Notes: a model not told the origin generated them from the sequence alone. A stretch of 19,889 bases of DNA from BMS3Abin12 sp964487445 (GCA_964487445.1 CAZAQG010000049.1:1-19889), one strand, 5' to 3'; numbered from the stretch's first letter, positions 1-8,369 are shown. Numbers and translations: made by a program.

Positions 1-39
1 AAACTCTTTAGCGAGATCCACTCCACCCATGGTTGACAT
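1..39 (-). mobile_element. Possible 5' end of an IS110/IS1111-family transposase (partial, runs off the window)
   Basis: Read on the minus strand, positions 39 to 1 give an open frame MSTMGGVDLAKEF. The stretch GVDLAK closely matches the N-terminal start of the RuvC-like DEDD domain of IS110-family transposases, where the first catalytic Asp sits in a GVD(L/V)AK motif. Only 13 residues are visible, so this is a suggestive match and not proof. The frame begins 40 bases past the pntB stop. If it is an element, it landed immediately downstream of the pnt operon with a very short left end, which would fit the IS1111 subgroup (its long non-coding part lies 3' of the transposase). No terminal repeats can be judged from what is visible. 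Confidence 0.35.
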
Positions 40-78
40 CCAACAGAGTATCTACGGGGGGTGCGATGAGCGTTCCCG

Positions 79-1446
79 TTACAGCCGTTTGACCGCCTGG
101 ATCAACTTGCTCACCATCTCCTGGGCGTCGCCGTAGAGCATGCGAGTGTGGTCCTTGCCGAACAGGGCATTCTCGATCCCGGAGAAGCCTCTGCCCTGTC
201 CGCGCTTGATCACCAGTACGTTTTTCGCTTGGTCCGTGTTCAGGATGGGCATCCCGTAGATCGGGCTCTCCGGATTGGTGCGCGCCACCGGATTGACCAC
301 GTCGTTGGCGCCGATGACCAGCGCCACGTCCACGGTGGGAAACTCGGGATTGATCTCGTCGAGGTCGTAGATCTTGTCGTAGGGCACGCCGGCCTCGGCC
401 AGCAGCACATTCATGTGCCCGGGCATGCGCCCGGCCACCGGATGGATCGCGAACTTCACCCGGACGCCGCGTTCCTCCAGCAGTTCCGCCAGTTCCCAGA
501 TCTTGTGCTGCGCCTGGGCGACCGCCATGCCGTAGCCCGGGACCACCACGACCTTGCTGGAATAGGCCATCATGATGCCCGCATCGTCGGCGTCGATGGG
601 TTTGAGGGCCCCGCTCTCCCCGGCGCTCGCCGCCGCCGGCGCGTGGCCGAAGGCGCCGAACAGGACGTTGGCGATCGAGCGGTTCATGGCCCTGGCCATG
701 AGTTGGGTGAGCAGCGAACCGGCGGCGCCGACCACGGTACCGGCGATGATCATCGCCGCGTTGTTCAGTACGAATCCCTCGAGGCCCACCGCCAGGCCCG
801 TGAGGGCGTTGTAGAGAGAGATCACCACCGGCATGTCGGCGCCGCCGATGGGCAGGGTCATCAGCACACCGAAGGTCAGCACGAGGGCGAAGAACACGAA
901 TACCAGGACGCCGCCGGATCCCTGAAACGGCAGCAGGGCACCGATCACCACCGCGGTGCCCAATACCGCGAGGTTGAAGGGGTGCTGCATAGGGAAGACG
1001 ATGGATCGCTTGATCAGCCCCTGCAGCTTGGCGAACGCGATCAGGCTTCCGCTGAAGGAGACGGTGCCGATCAGTCCGCCGATCACCGCGAGCCCCATCA
1101 CGGCACCCGAATGTCCGCCGGTGCCGCGGAGCAACTCGATGGCCGCGATCGCCGCCGCCGCACCGCCGCCCATGCCGTTGTAGAGGGCGATCATCTGCGG
1201 CATGGTGGTCATCGCGACCCGCTTGCCGGAGATCCAGGCCACGCTGGAGCCGACGGCGATGGCCAGGATCATGAGCAGGTAATTGCTCATGTCATGCCAG
1301 AAGAACGTCACCACCGTGGCCACCAGCATCCCGGCGCCCGCCCAGACGATGCCGTCGCGCGCCGTGACCGGGGAACTCATGCGCTTGAGGCCGAGGATGA
1401 ACAGTGCCGCGGCCAGGAAATAACTGATCTGGATGACCGCGCCCAT
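79..1446 (-). CDS. pntB: NAD(P) transhydrogenase subunit beta (PntB)
   Basis: Beta subunit of the proton-translocating transhydrogenase, an inner-membrane enzyme that uses the proton gradient to move hydride from NADH to NADP+. The 455-aa length matches PntB (E. coli about 462). About the first 270 residues are hydrophobic membrane segments (domain II). The C-terminal part is the NADP(H)-binding domain III, with the PGYGMAVAQAQ nucleotide loop, VIGANDVVNPVAR, and a KRGQGRGFSGIEN segment near the end. The ATG start overlaps the pntA2 stop as TGATG, which implies translational coupling. A TTG one codon upstream (1449) is an alternative start. It is the last gene of a three-gene operon, and no convincing terminator is visible between its stop and the window edge. 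Confidence 0.96.
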   Translation of the reverse strand: MGAVIQISYFLAAALFILGLKRMSSPVTARDGIVWAGAGMLVATVVTFFWHDMSNYLLMILAIAVGSSVAWISGKRVAMTTMPQMIALYNGMGGGAAAAIAAIELLRGTGGHSGAVMGLAVIGGLIGTVSFSGSLIAFAKLQGLIKRSIVFPMQHPFNLAVLGTAVVIGALLPFQGSGGVLVFVFFALVLTFGVLMTLPIGGADMPVVISLYNALTGLAVGLEGFVLNNAAMIIAGTVVGAAGSLLTQLMARAMNRSIANVLFGAFGHAPAAASAGESGALKPIDADDAGIMMAYSSKVVVVPGYGMAVAQAQHKIWELAELLEERGVRVKFAIHPVAGRMPGHMNVLLAEAGVPYDKIYDLDEINPEFPTVDVALVIGANDVVNPVARTNPESPIYGMPILNTDQAKNVLVIKRGQGRGFSGIENALFGKDHTRMLYGDAQEMVSKLIQAVKRL

Positions 1447-1736
1447 CAACGGCCCCCCTTGCTGCTCTTGAACATATCGAGCATGCGCTCGGTGACCACG
1501 TAGCCGCCGACCGCGTTCATGCTCGCGAGCAGTACGCCGAAGAAGCCGATGGCCCGTTCCAAGCCGGTACCGGCGTGGCCGAGCGCCACCATCGCGCCTA
1601 CCAGCACGATGCCGTGCACGAAATTGGATCCGGACATGAGCGGCGTGTGCAGGATCACCGGCACGCGCGCGATCACCTCGTACCCGGTGAAGGCGGCCAG
1701 CATGAAGATATACAGCGCCGTGAAGCCCTCGATCAT
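1446..1736 (-). CDS. NAD(P) transhydrogenase subunit alpha, membrane part (PntA2/PntAB)
   Basis: Small 96-aa subunit that carries the membrane portion of the alpha subunit in organisms where PntA is split in two. Three hydrophobic segments are visible, with the family hallmark HTPLMSGSNFVHGIVLVGAM in the middle. It completes the proton channel together with PntB. A strong Shine-Dalgarno (GGAGGT) lies just upstream of the ATG, inside the end of pntA1. The start overlaps the pntA1 stop by four bases (ATGA), and the stop overlaps the pntB start by one base. The split alpha arrangement is common in alphaproteobacteria and many chemolithotrophic gammaproteobacteria, in contrast to the fused E. coli PntA. 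Confidence 0.95.
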   Translation of the reverse strand: MIEGFTALYIFMLAAFTGYEVIARVPVILHTPLMSGSNFVHGIVLVGAMVALGHAGTGLERAIGFFGVLLASMNAVGGYVVTERMLDMFKSSKGGR

Positions 1737-2866
1737 CGATTACCTCCTTCCACCAGATTGCGGGTCGCCTCGTGGCGGATCGCCCCGTCGCGGGTGAGGG
1801 TGCTCTGCGCGATCACCTCATCGTTCCAGTCCGGAGCGAGTTCCCCGTCCTTGATCATCAACGACAGGAAATTCAGGATGTTGCGTGCGTACATCTCGCT
1901 GGCGTCGGCCGCGAGCATGCTCGGCACGTTGAGCGGGCCATGGATGAGCACGCCGCCGTGATCCACGCTCTCGCCGGGTTGGGTCAGCTCGCAGTTGCCG
2001 CCGCTCTCCGCCGCAAGGTCGACGATCACCGCCCCGGGGCGCATCTGTTCGACCATGGCGGTGGTGAGAATCCGCGGCGCCGTGCGCCCGGGCACCGCGG
2101 CGGTGGTGATGACGACTTCGGCCGCGGCCACGTGCCGGCCCAGGGCCTCGGCCGCGCGCGCCTTCTCCTCGTCGGTCAATTCGCGCGCATAGCCGCCGCT
2201 CGTCTGGGCGTCGACCCCGACGTCGACGAACTTCGCGCCCAGGGACTCCACCTGTTCCTTGGTGACGCTGCGCACGTCATAGGCCTCGACGATGGCGCCC
2301 AGACGCCGCGCCGTGGCGATCGCCTGCAGGCCGGCGACGCCGGCGCCGATGATCAGCACCTTGGCCGGGCGGATGGTGCCGGCGGCGGTGGTCAGCATGG
2401 GGAAGAAACGCCCGGTGAGACCGGCGCCGATCAGCACCGCCTTGTATCCGGCCGCGGAGGCCTGGGAGGAGAGCGCATCCATGCTCTGAGCGCGCGAGAT
2501 GCGCGGGATGAATTCCATCGCGAAGCTGGTGATCCGGCGATCGCGCAGGCGTGCGACCCGCTCGGGGTGGCGGTACGGCATCATGAAGCCGATCACCACC
2601 GTGCCCTCGGCCATCCGGTCGATCTCCTCCTCGGTGGGGGGCAGGACCCGCAACACGACCTGTGCGGCTTCGTACAATTCTTTGGTATCGGCCACGATCC
2701 GGGCCTTGGCGTAGGCCGCGTCGGGATAGTGCGCGCGCCGGCCCGCGCCGGCCTCGATCAGCACTTCGACGCCGAGGCCGGAGAGGCGTTCGGCGACGGC
2801 GGGTACCACGGCCACACGGAGTTCCCCCGGCGTGTTTTCCTTCGCGACGGCCACGCGTATCGGCAT
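1733..2866 (-). CDS. pntA: NAD(P) transhydrogenase subunit alpha, NAD(H)-binding part (PntA1/PntAA)
   Basis: The 377-aa soluble domain I of the transhydrogenase, related to alanine dehydrogenase, which binds NAD(H) on the cytoplasmic side. Visible motifs are the N-terminal AVAKENTPGELRVAVVP, the segment RAQSMDALSSQASAAGYKA (residues 125-143) corresponding to the RQD loop region, and the Rossmann loop GAGVAGLQA at 174-182 followed by the acidic end of the second strand in EAYDVRS. The open frame extends 132 codons further upstream, but that extension is low-complexity and without family similarity. The ATG at 2866 is preceded by a GAGGA Shine-Dalgarno and gives the usual family length. It is the first gene of the pntA1-pntA2-pntB operon. 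Confidence 0.95.
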   Translation of the reverse strand: MPIRVAVAKENTPGELRVAVVPAVAERLSGLGVEVLIEAGAGRRAHYPDAAYAKARIVADTKELYEAAQVVLRVLPPTEEEIDRMAEGTVVIGFMMPYRHPERVARLRDRRITSFAMEFIPRISRAQSMDALSSQASAAGYKAVLIGAGLTGRFFPMLTTAAGTIRPAKVLIIGAGVAGLQAIATARRLGAIVEAYDVRSVTKEQVESLGAKFVDVGVDAQTSGGYARELTDEEKARAAEALGRHVAAAEVVITTAAVPGRTAPRILTTAMVEQMRPGAVIVDLAAESGGNCELTQPGESVDHGGVLIHGPLNVPSMLAADASEMYARNILNFLSLMIKDGELAPDWNDEVIAQSTLTRDGAIRHEATRNLVEGGNR

Positions 2867-3283
2867 GCTTGATCCTCGTTCTGCCGGCTCTTGCCCGGTT
2901 GTCATTCGGTTTTCAGGGAGGCGGCGTGCACCCGCGGCGCCGGGCCGGAACCGGCCGGCCAACCGGACCGCGTTCGCACGCACAGGACATCCGGGCGAGC
3001 GCCCGCTCGGTAAAGGCGGGAATAATAGCCCATTCCGTCCTGCGTTCAAACTCGCCGGGGGGCCTTTCGGTTGCCTCGACCGATGCCTCGGGATGAGGAA
3101 CGGATCCCCCCCCCGCCATCCGCGAATGTCGCTGTTATGGCCGTTTTTCCGTAAAGATGGTACGCTTCCGGGCGCGGAGCGCCCCTCCGGGGCACGGTCC
3201 GGCGGCCGATAACCCGGCCGAGGACACCGGCGGGAGGCCCGCAAGAGGCGTTTGTCCCACACGGCGAGGTCCCGAGGCGCGGC
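2867..3283. other. Divergent intergenic region between pntA1 and the HNH gene
   Basis: This 417-base gap holds the candidate pnt promoter and, for the HNH gene, a GAGG Shine-Dalgarno at 3274-3277. The several overlapping open frames here are low-complexity, Arg/Pro/Gly-rich products of high GC, and I see no gene in them. No terminator or RNA gene was recognised. Confidence 0.5.
3022..3049 (-). promoter_or_regulatory. Candidate sigma70 promoter of the pnt operon
   Basis: On the minus strand TTGAAC (3049-3044) and TATTAT (3027-3022) are separated by 16 bases, a fair match to the -35/-10 consensus in otherwise very GC-rich DNA. It would give a leader of roughly 150 bases before the pntA1 ATG. 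The assignment rests on motif match only. Confidence 0.45.
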
Positions 3284-3883
3284 GTGCTTGACTTGATGTA
3301 TCAGGTTCTACGTACCGACGTGGCCGGCATGCCCCTGGAGTGGATCGGCTACCAGGGCGCGGTGCGCCTGTATCACCTCGGGCAGGTCGCCTACACCTGC
3401 GGCGCGTTGCTCTACCGCATCCGCGGGGGCACCAATGCCCGGACCGGTCGGCGCACCGTCATCGAAGTCAATTCCATCATCGCCACCTATGGCTACCACC
3501 ATGCCCTCGCCAAGGCGCGCGACCATTACGTTCCGCCGCTGAACAACCCGGCGCTGTTCAAGCGCGACGGGCGCCTGTGCCTGTACTGCGGGCGACGGTT
3601 CATGGATCGGGACCTCTCCCGCGATCACGTCACGCCGCTCAGCCGCGGCGGCGAGGATGTCTGGAACAACGTGGTGGCGGCGTGCAAGCGCTGCAACAAC
3701 CACAAGGCCGGCCGCTCCCCGGAGGAGGCCGGGTTGGAACTGCTCGCGGTGCCGTTCGTTCCCACCCACGCGGAGTACATCTATCTGCAGGGGCGCCGCG
3801 TGCTGACCGACCAGATGGAGTTTCTCCTCGCACACTTTCCGCGCACCAGCCCGCTGCACAAGCGCCTGCGGCGGCTGGTCTGA
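3284..3883 (+). CDS. HNH endonuclease
   Basis: A 199-aa protein with a C-terminal HNH nuclease fold. A zinc-binding pair CLYC (C99, C102) is followed by SRDHVTPLSRGG with the catalytic D114-H115, then N128/N129 in the VWNNV strand, the second zinc pair CKRC (C134, C137), and H140. The N-terminal 90 residues form a family-specific domain (GMPLEWIGYQGAVRLYHLGQ). The architecture matches a chromosomal HNH protein that I recall as widespread in gammaproteobacteria; its physiological substrate is not known to me. The GTG start has a GAGG six bases upstream. An ATG at 3296 (MYQVLRTD) is the alternative and matches the usual start of relatives. It is transcribed divergently from pntA1. Confidence 0.85.
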   Translation: MLDLMYQVLRTDVAGMPLEWIGYQGAVRLYHLGQVAYTCGALLYRIRGGTNARTGRRTVIEVNSIIATYGYHHALAKARDHYVPPLNNPALFKRDGRLCLYCGRRFMDRDLSRDHVTPLSRGGEDVWNNVVAACKRCNNHKAGRSPEEAGLELLAVPFVPTHAEYIYLQGRRVLTDQMEFLLAHFPRTSPLHKRLRRLV

Positions 3884-4126
3884 GGGAGTGGCCCACAGGG
3901 CGCCGCGCCGAGTGTTTCGGGTGGTGACAAACACGTCGCCGCTGCAGCCGTGGGCCCCCAGGGGATAGCCAGGCCCTCAATTCCGCCGGCCTCTCCTGGC
4001 GCAAGTTCTACTGATAAAACGTAAGCGCTTCAGAAACCGCACCTACGCCCGCTCGAGGTCATGGCGCGGTACAGGAGTAATAGGGGCTGCCCGTGTGCGC
4101 TGCAAGCGGGGGCCGTAACCGCCGGC

Positions 4127-4576
4127 TCAGCGCTTGGCCCAGAACTCCCCATGCGCCGGGAAACGATAGAACTTCCTGCAGGTGGCATCGAAAGACTTCT
4201 GCTGCGCCTCGCTGAGGGCCGGCCATAGAAGCGGTCCGCCGTCATCATAGACCAGATCGAGCAGAACCTTTTCCACCGGTCGTTGATCGGGTTCGCTATC
4301 GCGGTGGCGGCGCTCGATGACTTCGCCGCCCAGCAGCCAGAGGTTGTCGCGGTGCCGGGCCGGCGTCTTTCGGGCGAGTCCCTGGTGCAGGAGATCGAGC
4401 AGGAAGGGCTTGAAGGCCGCGACGATGCGTTGGCCGACGGCGGTATCGCCCCGCTCGATCTGCCAGGATCCGGGCCAGTCGTCCAGGTCCGGACAATACT
4501 GCGCCGGTGATCGGGCGGCGTTCCGGCGTGCGGTAAGTGGTTGTTTCTTCCTGTCCTTCCGGTTACCGGCAGCCAT
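4127..4576 (-). CDS. Conserved-looking hypothetical protein, 149 aa
   Basis: I do not recognise this family. The first 25 residues are basic (RKDRKK, RRNAARS), and the rest is a predicted mixed helical globular protein with the segments RDNLWLLGGEVIERRHRD and LWPALSEAQQKSFDATCRKF. There is no signal peptide, membrane segment or known catalytic motif. Protein-like composition, the shared frame and a clean divergent arrangement with the helicase gene (81 bases between start codons) argue that it is real. The open frame continues far upstream on the minus strand, but there it is a shadow of the helicase gene, and ATG 4576 is the only sensible start. The Shine-Dalgarno is weak (GAAG). Its position suggests shared regulation with the helicase. 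Confidence 0.65.
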   Translation of the reverse strand: MAAGNRKDRKKQPLTARRNAARSPAQYCPDLDDWPGSWQIERGDTAVGQRIVAAFKPFLLDLLHQGLARKTPARHRDNLWLLGGEVIERRHRDSEPDQRPVEKVLLDLVYDDGGPLLWPALSEAQQKSFDATCRKFYRFPAHGEFWAKR

Positions 4577-4657
4577 GGGTTCACTTCTTTCCCTGCCGTC
4601 GATGCACTGCGCGGTTTGCGTTAGGATTCGTCTCAACCAGGACCCAAAGGACGGCGC

Positions 4658-7600
4658 ATGAAAATCCTCGAATACATCGGCCTTGACACTTCGGGCGTCA
4701 CGTCGGCCTACCGCAAGGTGACCGGGGCCATCGCCCGCGGCGATTTCCGCGCCGCGCAAGTCAAAAAGCTCGCCAACCTCCGCCACGGAAAGTTCTATCG
4801 CGCCCGTCTCGACGGCGCCGACCGGCTGCTGTTTGCGCTGGTGCGCCACGGTGATGAAGTCTGCGCCCTGATGCTCGAGGTGATCGCCAATCACGATTAC
4901 GACAAGTCGCGCTTTCTGCGCGGCGTGGTCATCGACGAGGACAAGCTCTGCGACATGGACGCCGCGGAGGCGGCGCAGGCGGCCGAGCCGCTGCGCTACC
5001 TGCACCCGGAGCGTACCGTCGTGCATCTGCTTGATAAACCGCTGTCCTTCGACGACGCGCAGGCGGCCGTTTACCATGAGCCACCGCCGCTGATCGTCGT
5101 CGGCAGCGCCGGCAGCGGCAAGACCGCGCTCACTTTGGAAAAGCTCAAGCACGCCGAAGGCGATGTGCTGTACGTCACGCATTCTGCTTTTCTTGCCCGA
5201 AATGCCCGCGAGCTGTACTACGCCTACGGTTTCGAGCACCCCGGGCAGGACGCCGTGTTCCTGTCATACCGCGAATTTATCGAATCGTTGCGCGTGCCCG
5301 CAGGGCGCGAGGCGCAGTGGCGCGATTTCACCGTCTGGTTCGCGTGCCAACGCCGGGCGTTCAAGGGCATCGATGCTCACCAGGCCTTCGAGGAGATCCG
5401 CGGGGTGCTGGCCGCGGGCGCACAAGGCATCGTTTCGCGCGAGGACTACCGGGCGCTCGGCGTGCGCCAGTCCATCTTTCCCGTGGATCGGCGCGATGCG
5501 TTGTACGACCTGTTCGAGAAGTACCGTTCCTGGCTGGCCGAATCCGGCCTCTACGACCTGAATTTTGTCGCCCAGGAATGGCAGGCGCTGGCCGCGCCGC
5601 GCTACGATTTCATCGTCATCGACGAAGTGCAGGACATCACGCCCGTGCAGCTCGTGCTGGTGCTGAAAACGCTGAGGCAGCCCGGTCACTTCCTGCTGTG
5701 CGGCGACTCCAACCAGATCGTGCACCCCAACTACTTCTCCTGGGCGCAGGTGAAAAGCCTGTTCTGGCGCGACGCCGCGCTGGCCGAGCGGCAGAGGCTG
5801 CACGTGCTTACCGCCAATTTCCGCAACGGTGCGGAGGCCACGCGCGTCGCCAACACCCTGCTCAAGATCAAGCACAAGCGCTTCGGCTCCATCGACCGCG
5901 AGAGCAATTTTCTGGTGCAGGCGGTGGGCGGCGAGGCCGGCCAGGTGGCTTTGCTACCGGACAAGGACGCGGTGAAAAAGGAACTGGATGCCAAGATCCG
6001 CCAGTCCACCCAATTCGCCGTGCTGGTGATGCGCGACGAGGACAAGGCCGAGGCGCGCCGGCATTTCGCCACGCCGCTGTTGTTCGCCATCCACGAGGCC
6101 AAGGGGCTGGAGTACGAGAACATCGTCCTGTACCGCTTCGTTTCCGACCACCGCGCCGAGTTCGCCGAGATCGCCGCCGGCGTCACCATCGCGGATCTCG
6201 CCGCCGACACACTCGATTACCGCCGTGCCAAAGACAAGGGCGACAAGTCGCTGGAGGTCTACAAATTCTTTGTCAACGCCCTGTATGTGGCGCTCACCCG
6301 GGCGACGCGGAACCTCTATCTCATCGAGTCCGACAGCGTCCACCCGCTGTTTCATCTGTTGGCGCTGTCGAGCGCCGGGCAGGCGCGGGTCGAGGCGCGG
6401 CGCTCGTCGCGCGAAGACTGGCAACGCGAGGCGCACCGGCTCGAACTGCAGGGCAAGGCGGAACAGGCCGAGGCCATCCGCAGCACTATCCTCAGGGAGA
6501 CGCCCGTGCCCTGGCCCGTGTTCGACCAGGCCAGGATCGAGGCGCTGCTCGTCAAGGTATTCCGCGAGCAGGCGCCGGGCCGCAAGCCGCGCCAGCAGCT
6601 CTATGAATACGCTGCCTGCCACGACGAACCGGTGCTGGCCGCTTGGTTGGCTCAGGAGGCGAAGTTCGACACCGCGCACGGCTTCGAACAGCAGCGCGCG
6701 AGCCTGGGGCGCAAATCACTCGCACCCTATGGCGCCGGCTACTTCAAGAACGTTCTGCGCCAGTGCGACCAGTACGGCCTCGAACACCGCCAGCCGATGA
6801 ACCTGACGCCGCTGATGGCGGCCGCGGCGGTTGGCAACGTGGCGCTGGTGGATGCGCTTCTGGAGCGGGGCGCCGATCGCGAGGTGACCGATCACTACGG
6901 CTGCAACGCCCTGCACTGGGCCATGCGCGCGGCCTTCCGGGAGCGCGGCTTCGCGCGCGGGCCGTTCGCCGCGCTCTACGAGCGGCTTGCGCCGCCCGGC
7001 ATCGATGTCAACAGCGGCGAGCGCCTGGTGCGCATCGACCGGCACCTGTCGGAGTATTTCCTGGTACAGACGCTGTGGGCGCTGTTCAAGTCGCGCTTCA
7101 CCCATGCGCAGCGCCGCCCGTACGGCGCGTTCGACACGGCAGTCATCCTGGAGGCCTGGGAACACATGCCCGCCAACGTGGTGCGTCCGGCGCGCAACCG
7201 GCGCCCGCACCTGTCCGGCGTGCTCGCCCGCAATGAAATCGAGCGCGACTATGCCTACAACCGCGGTTTGTTCAAGCGCATCCGGCAGGGCTGGTATCAG
7301 TTCAACCCGGCACTCCGAGTCCGCGCCGGGACGGGCGATTCCGCGGCCTGGACTCCCCTCTACCAGGCGCTCAACCTGCCGTTCATCAACGAGTTCTCCT
7401 GGGATTTTCTGTGGGAGCGTATCGCGTACCTTATGGCCGCGGCCGGGCTGCCGGAGTGCACCGTGCCGATTGCCGCCGAGCGGGCCGTCGCACGCGGGGA
7501 AGCCGCGGCGCGTGAACGCCTGGAACACGAGGCACGGGAACAGGGCGAATACGAGCAGCGACCGGCCGCGCGGAGACACCCTTCGCTTGCTGAACAGCCG

Positions 7601-7687
7601 GACGAGCCGAAGTGGGGAACGCCCGAAGCGAAGCAGCGCGAGATCGAGCGGCTGCGGGCGAAGATCGAAGCCAAGCGGCGGCGTTGA
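4658..7687 (+). CDS. Superfamily I (UvrD/RecB-like) helicase with RelE-like N-terminus and ankyrin-like C-terminal region
   Basis: A 1009-aa predicted DNA or RNA helicase. Residues 1-90 resemble the RelE/ParE toxin fold (KKLANLRHGKFYRARLDG, then DRLLFALV). The motor follows in order: Walker A GSAGSGKT (149-156), Walker B FIVIDEVQD (318-326), motif III LLCGDSNQI (346-354), motif IV TANFRN (385-390), motif V EAKGLEYENIV (480-490) and motif VI YVALTRATR (543-551). Residues 714-760 form an ankyrin-like unit (LTPLMAAAAVGNVALVDALL, then ERGAD and NALHWA). The C-terminus ends in a basic coiled-coil-like helix (EIERLRAKIEAKRRR). The start ATG has AAAGGA seven bases ahead. All ATPase motifs look intact, so the protein should be active. 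Helicases with RelE-like N-termini are known, but the role of the fused tail is not; a defence function is inference. Confidence 0.85.
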   Translation: MKILEYIGLDTSGVTSAYRKVTGAIARGDFRAAQVKKLANLRHGKFYRARLDGADRLLFALVRHGDEVCALMLEVIANHDYDKSRFLRGVVIDEDKLCDMDAAEAAQAAEPLRYLHPERTVVHLLDKPLSFDDAQAAVYHEPPPLIVVGSAGSGKTALTLEKLKHAEGDVLYVTHSAFLARNARELYYAYGFEHPGQDAVFLSYREFIESLRVPAGREAQWRDFTVWFACQRRAFKGIDAHQAFEEIRGVLAAGAQGIVSREDYRALGVRQSIFPVDRRDALYDLFEKYRSWLAESGLYDLNFVAQEWQALAAPRYDFIVIDEVQDITPVQLVLVLKTLRQPGHFLLCGDSNQIVHPNYFSWAQVKSLFWRDAALAERQRLHVLTANFRNGAEATRVANTLLKIKHKRFGSIDRESNFLVQAVGGEAGQVALLPDKDAVKKELDAKIRQSTQFAVLVMRDEDKAEARRHFATPLLFAIHEAKGLEYENIVLYRFVSDHRAEFAEIAAGVTIADLAADTLDYRRAKDKGDKSLEVYKFFVNALYVALTRATRNLYLIESDSVHPLFHLLALSSAGQARVEARRSSREDWQREAHRLELQGKAEQAEAIRSTILRETPVPWPVFDQARIEALLVKVFREQAPGRKPRQQLYEYAACHDEPVLAAWLAQEAKFDTAHGFEQQRASLGRKSLAPYGAGYFKNVLRQCDQYGLEHRQPMNLTPLMAAAAVGNVALVDALLERGADREVTDHYGCNALHWAMRAAFRERGFARGPFAALYERLAPPGIDVNSGERLVRIDRHLSEYFLVQTLWALFKSRFTHAQRRPYGAFDTAVILEAWEHMPANVVRPARNRRPHLSGVLARNEIERDYAYNRGLFKRIRQGWYQFNPALRVRAGTGDSAAWTPLYQALNLPFINEFSWDFLWERIAYLMAAAGLPECTVPIAAERAVARGEAAARERLEHEAREQGEYEQRPAARRHPSLAEQPDEPKWGTPEAKQREIERLRAKIEAKRRR

Positions 7688-8070
7688 TCTCGGTGCGTGG
7701 CAAGCTTGCCGACGCCGACGCCCGTGGGCGGTTCCCATCAACCCATCGTGACGGCGATCCGCGAGACCGCTCCCGCGTTCGTCTGCTTCCTGTGCACGGA
7801 CAAGGCCCCGACCACCGGGCGACCGGGTTCGCGAATCCAGGTCGAGGGCGGGGGCGGCGTCATCAAGACGATGCCTGGGGATAAAAGCCCGACTTTGCCG
7901 AATATCTCCACCCAGTGCGAGGTTCGACCCGGCGCGCGAAAGCCGACCGGGCCACACCGGCGCTGACCGCATGCCTGCGCGGCGCATGGGCCGGTATCGC
8001 CGGCTGGCGCATGAATACCTCAATTACCTGGAACGCACCGCCACCGCGATCAGGCGCTGCTCTCGCGGCG
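7688..8070 (+). pseudogene. Broken CARF-domain (CRISPR-associated, TIGR02710-like) gene
   Basis: Immediately after the helicase stop, in the same frame, a segment reads VGGSHQPIVTAIRE, then APAFVCFLCTDK, and ends KSPTLPNISTQ (about 7724-7903). This matches the N-terminal nucleotide-binding part of CARF proteins of the TIGR02710 type, which typically begin with a VGGSxxPIVxAI loop and then a PDFVxFxCS strand. After that the frame runs out at 7966. Fragments with protein-like composition continue in other frames (AKADRATPALTAC; then MGRYRRLAHEYLNYLER at 7986-8036), as expected after a deletion and frameshifts. No effector (HEPN or nuclease) domain is recognisable, and no good start codon precedes the CARF part. 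The similarity is from memory of the family, so the call is moderate. Confidence 0.5.
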
Positions 8071-8369
8071 TCTCACCGGCCTGCATCCGGTGCCGCCACG
8101 CTTTGTACGCTACGGGATCCGGCGTGGAACGGGGTACGTCGTGGCTCTCTGGAACGGTTGCTGCGTGATCTGGGGCTGGGCCGGGGGCTGCGCGCGGCTT
8201 CCAGGACGCATGGGAAACGGATCGGCCGGCGGGGTGTTGTGTTGCCGGGGCGCGACGTGGCTCCTATGATGATCTGCGACCGGTCCGGTACGAGTGGCGG
8301 ACGCGAGCCGTCCCGGCGCAATTCGGCGCACCCGGTGCGCCCTGTGGAAATTTGGAGGTCGAGGGGACA
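8071..8369 (+). other. Non-coding or degraded stretch before the fructosamine-kinase gene
   Basis: About 300 bases between the last recognisable fragment of the CARF remnant and the next gene. Open frames on both strands here give Arg/Gly/Pro-rich products without motifs. A Shine-Dalgarno for the next gene (GGAGG, 8354-8358) lies at the right end. I see no RNA gene, repeat or terminator. Confidence 0.4.

Noticed and set aside
148..1503. Long plus-strand open frame (451 aa) opposite pntB
   Set aside because: It is antisense to a clear PntB, is composed of His/Asp/Arg/Gly-rich low-complexity sequence, and has no motif; a GC-codon shadow.
2867..3262. N-terminal extension of the PntA1 frame by 132 codons
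   Set aside because: The extension is Pro/Arg/Gly-rich without family similarity, and a good Shine-Dalgarno with normal protein length supports the ATG at 2866.
4577..5239. Upstream extension of the 149-aa minus-strand protein to 370 aa
   Set aside because: The extra part is antisense to the helicase gene and reads like its shadow.
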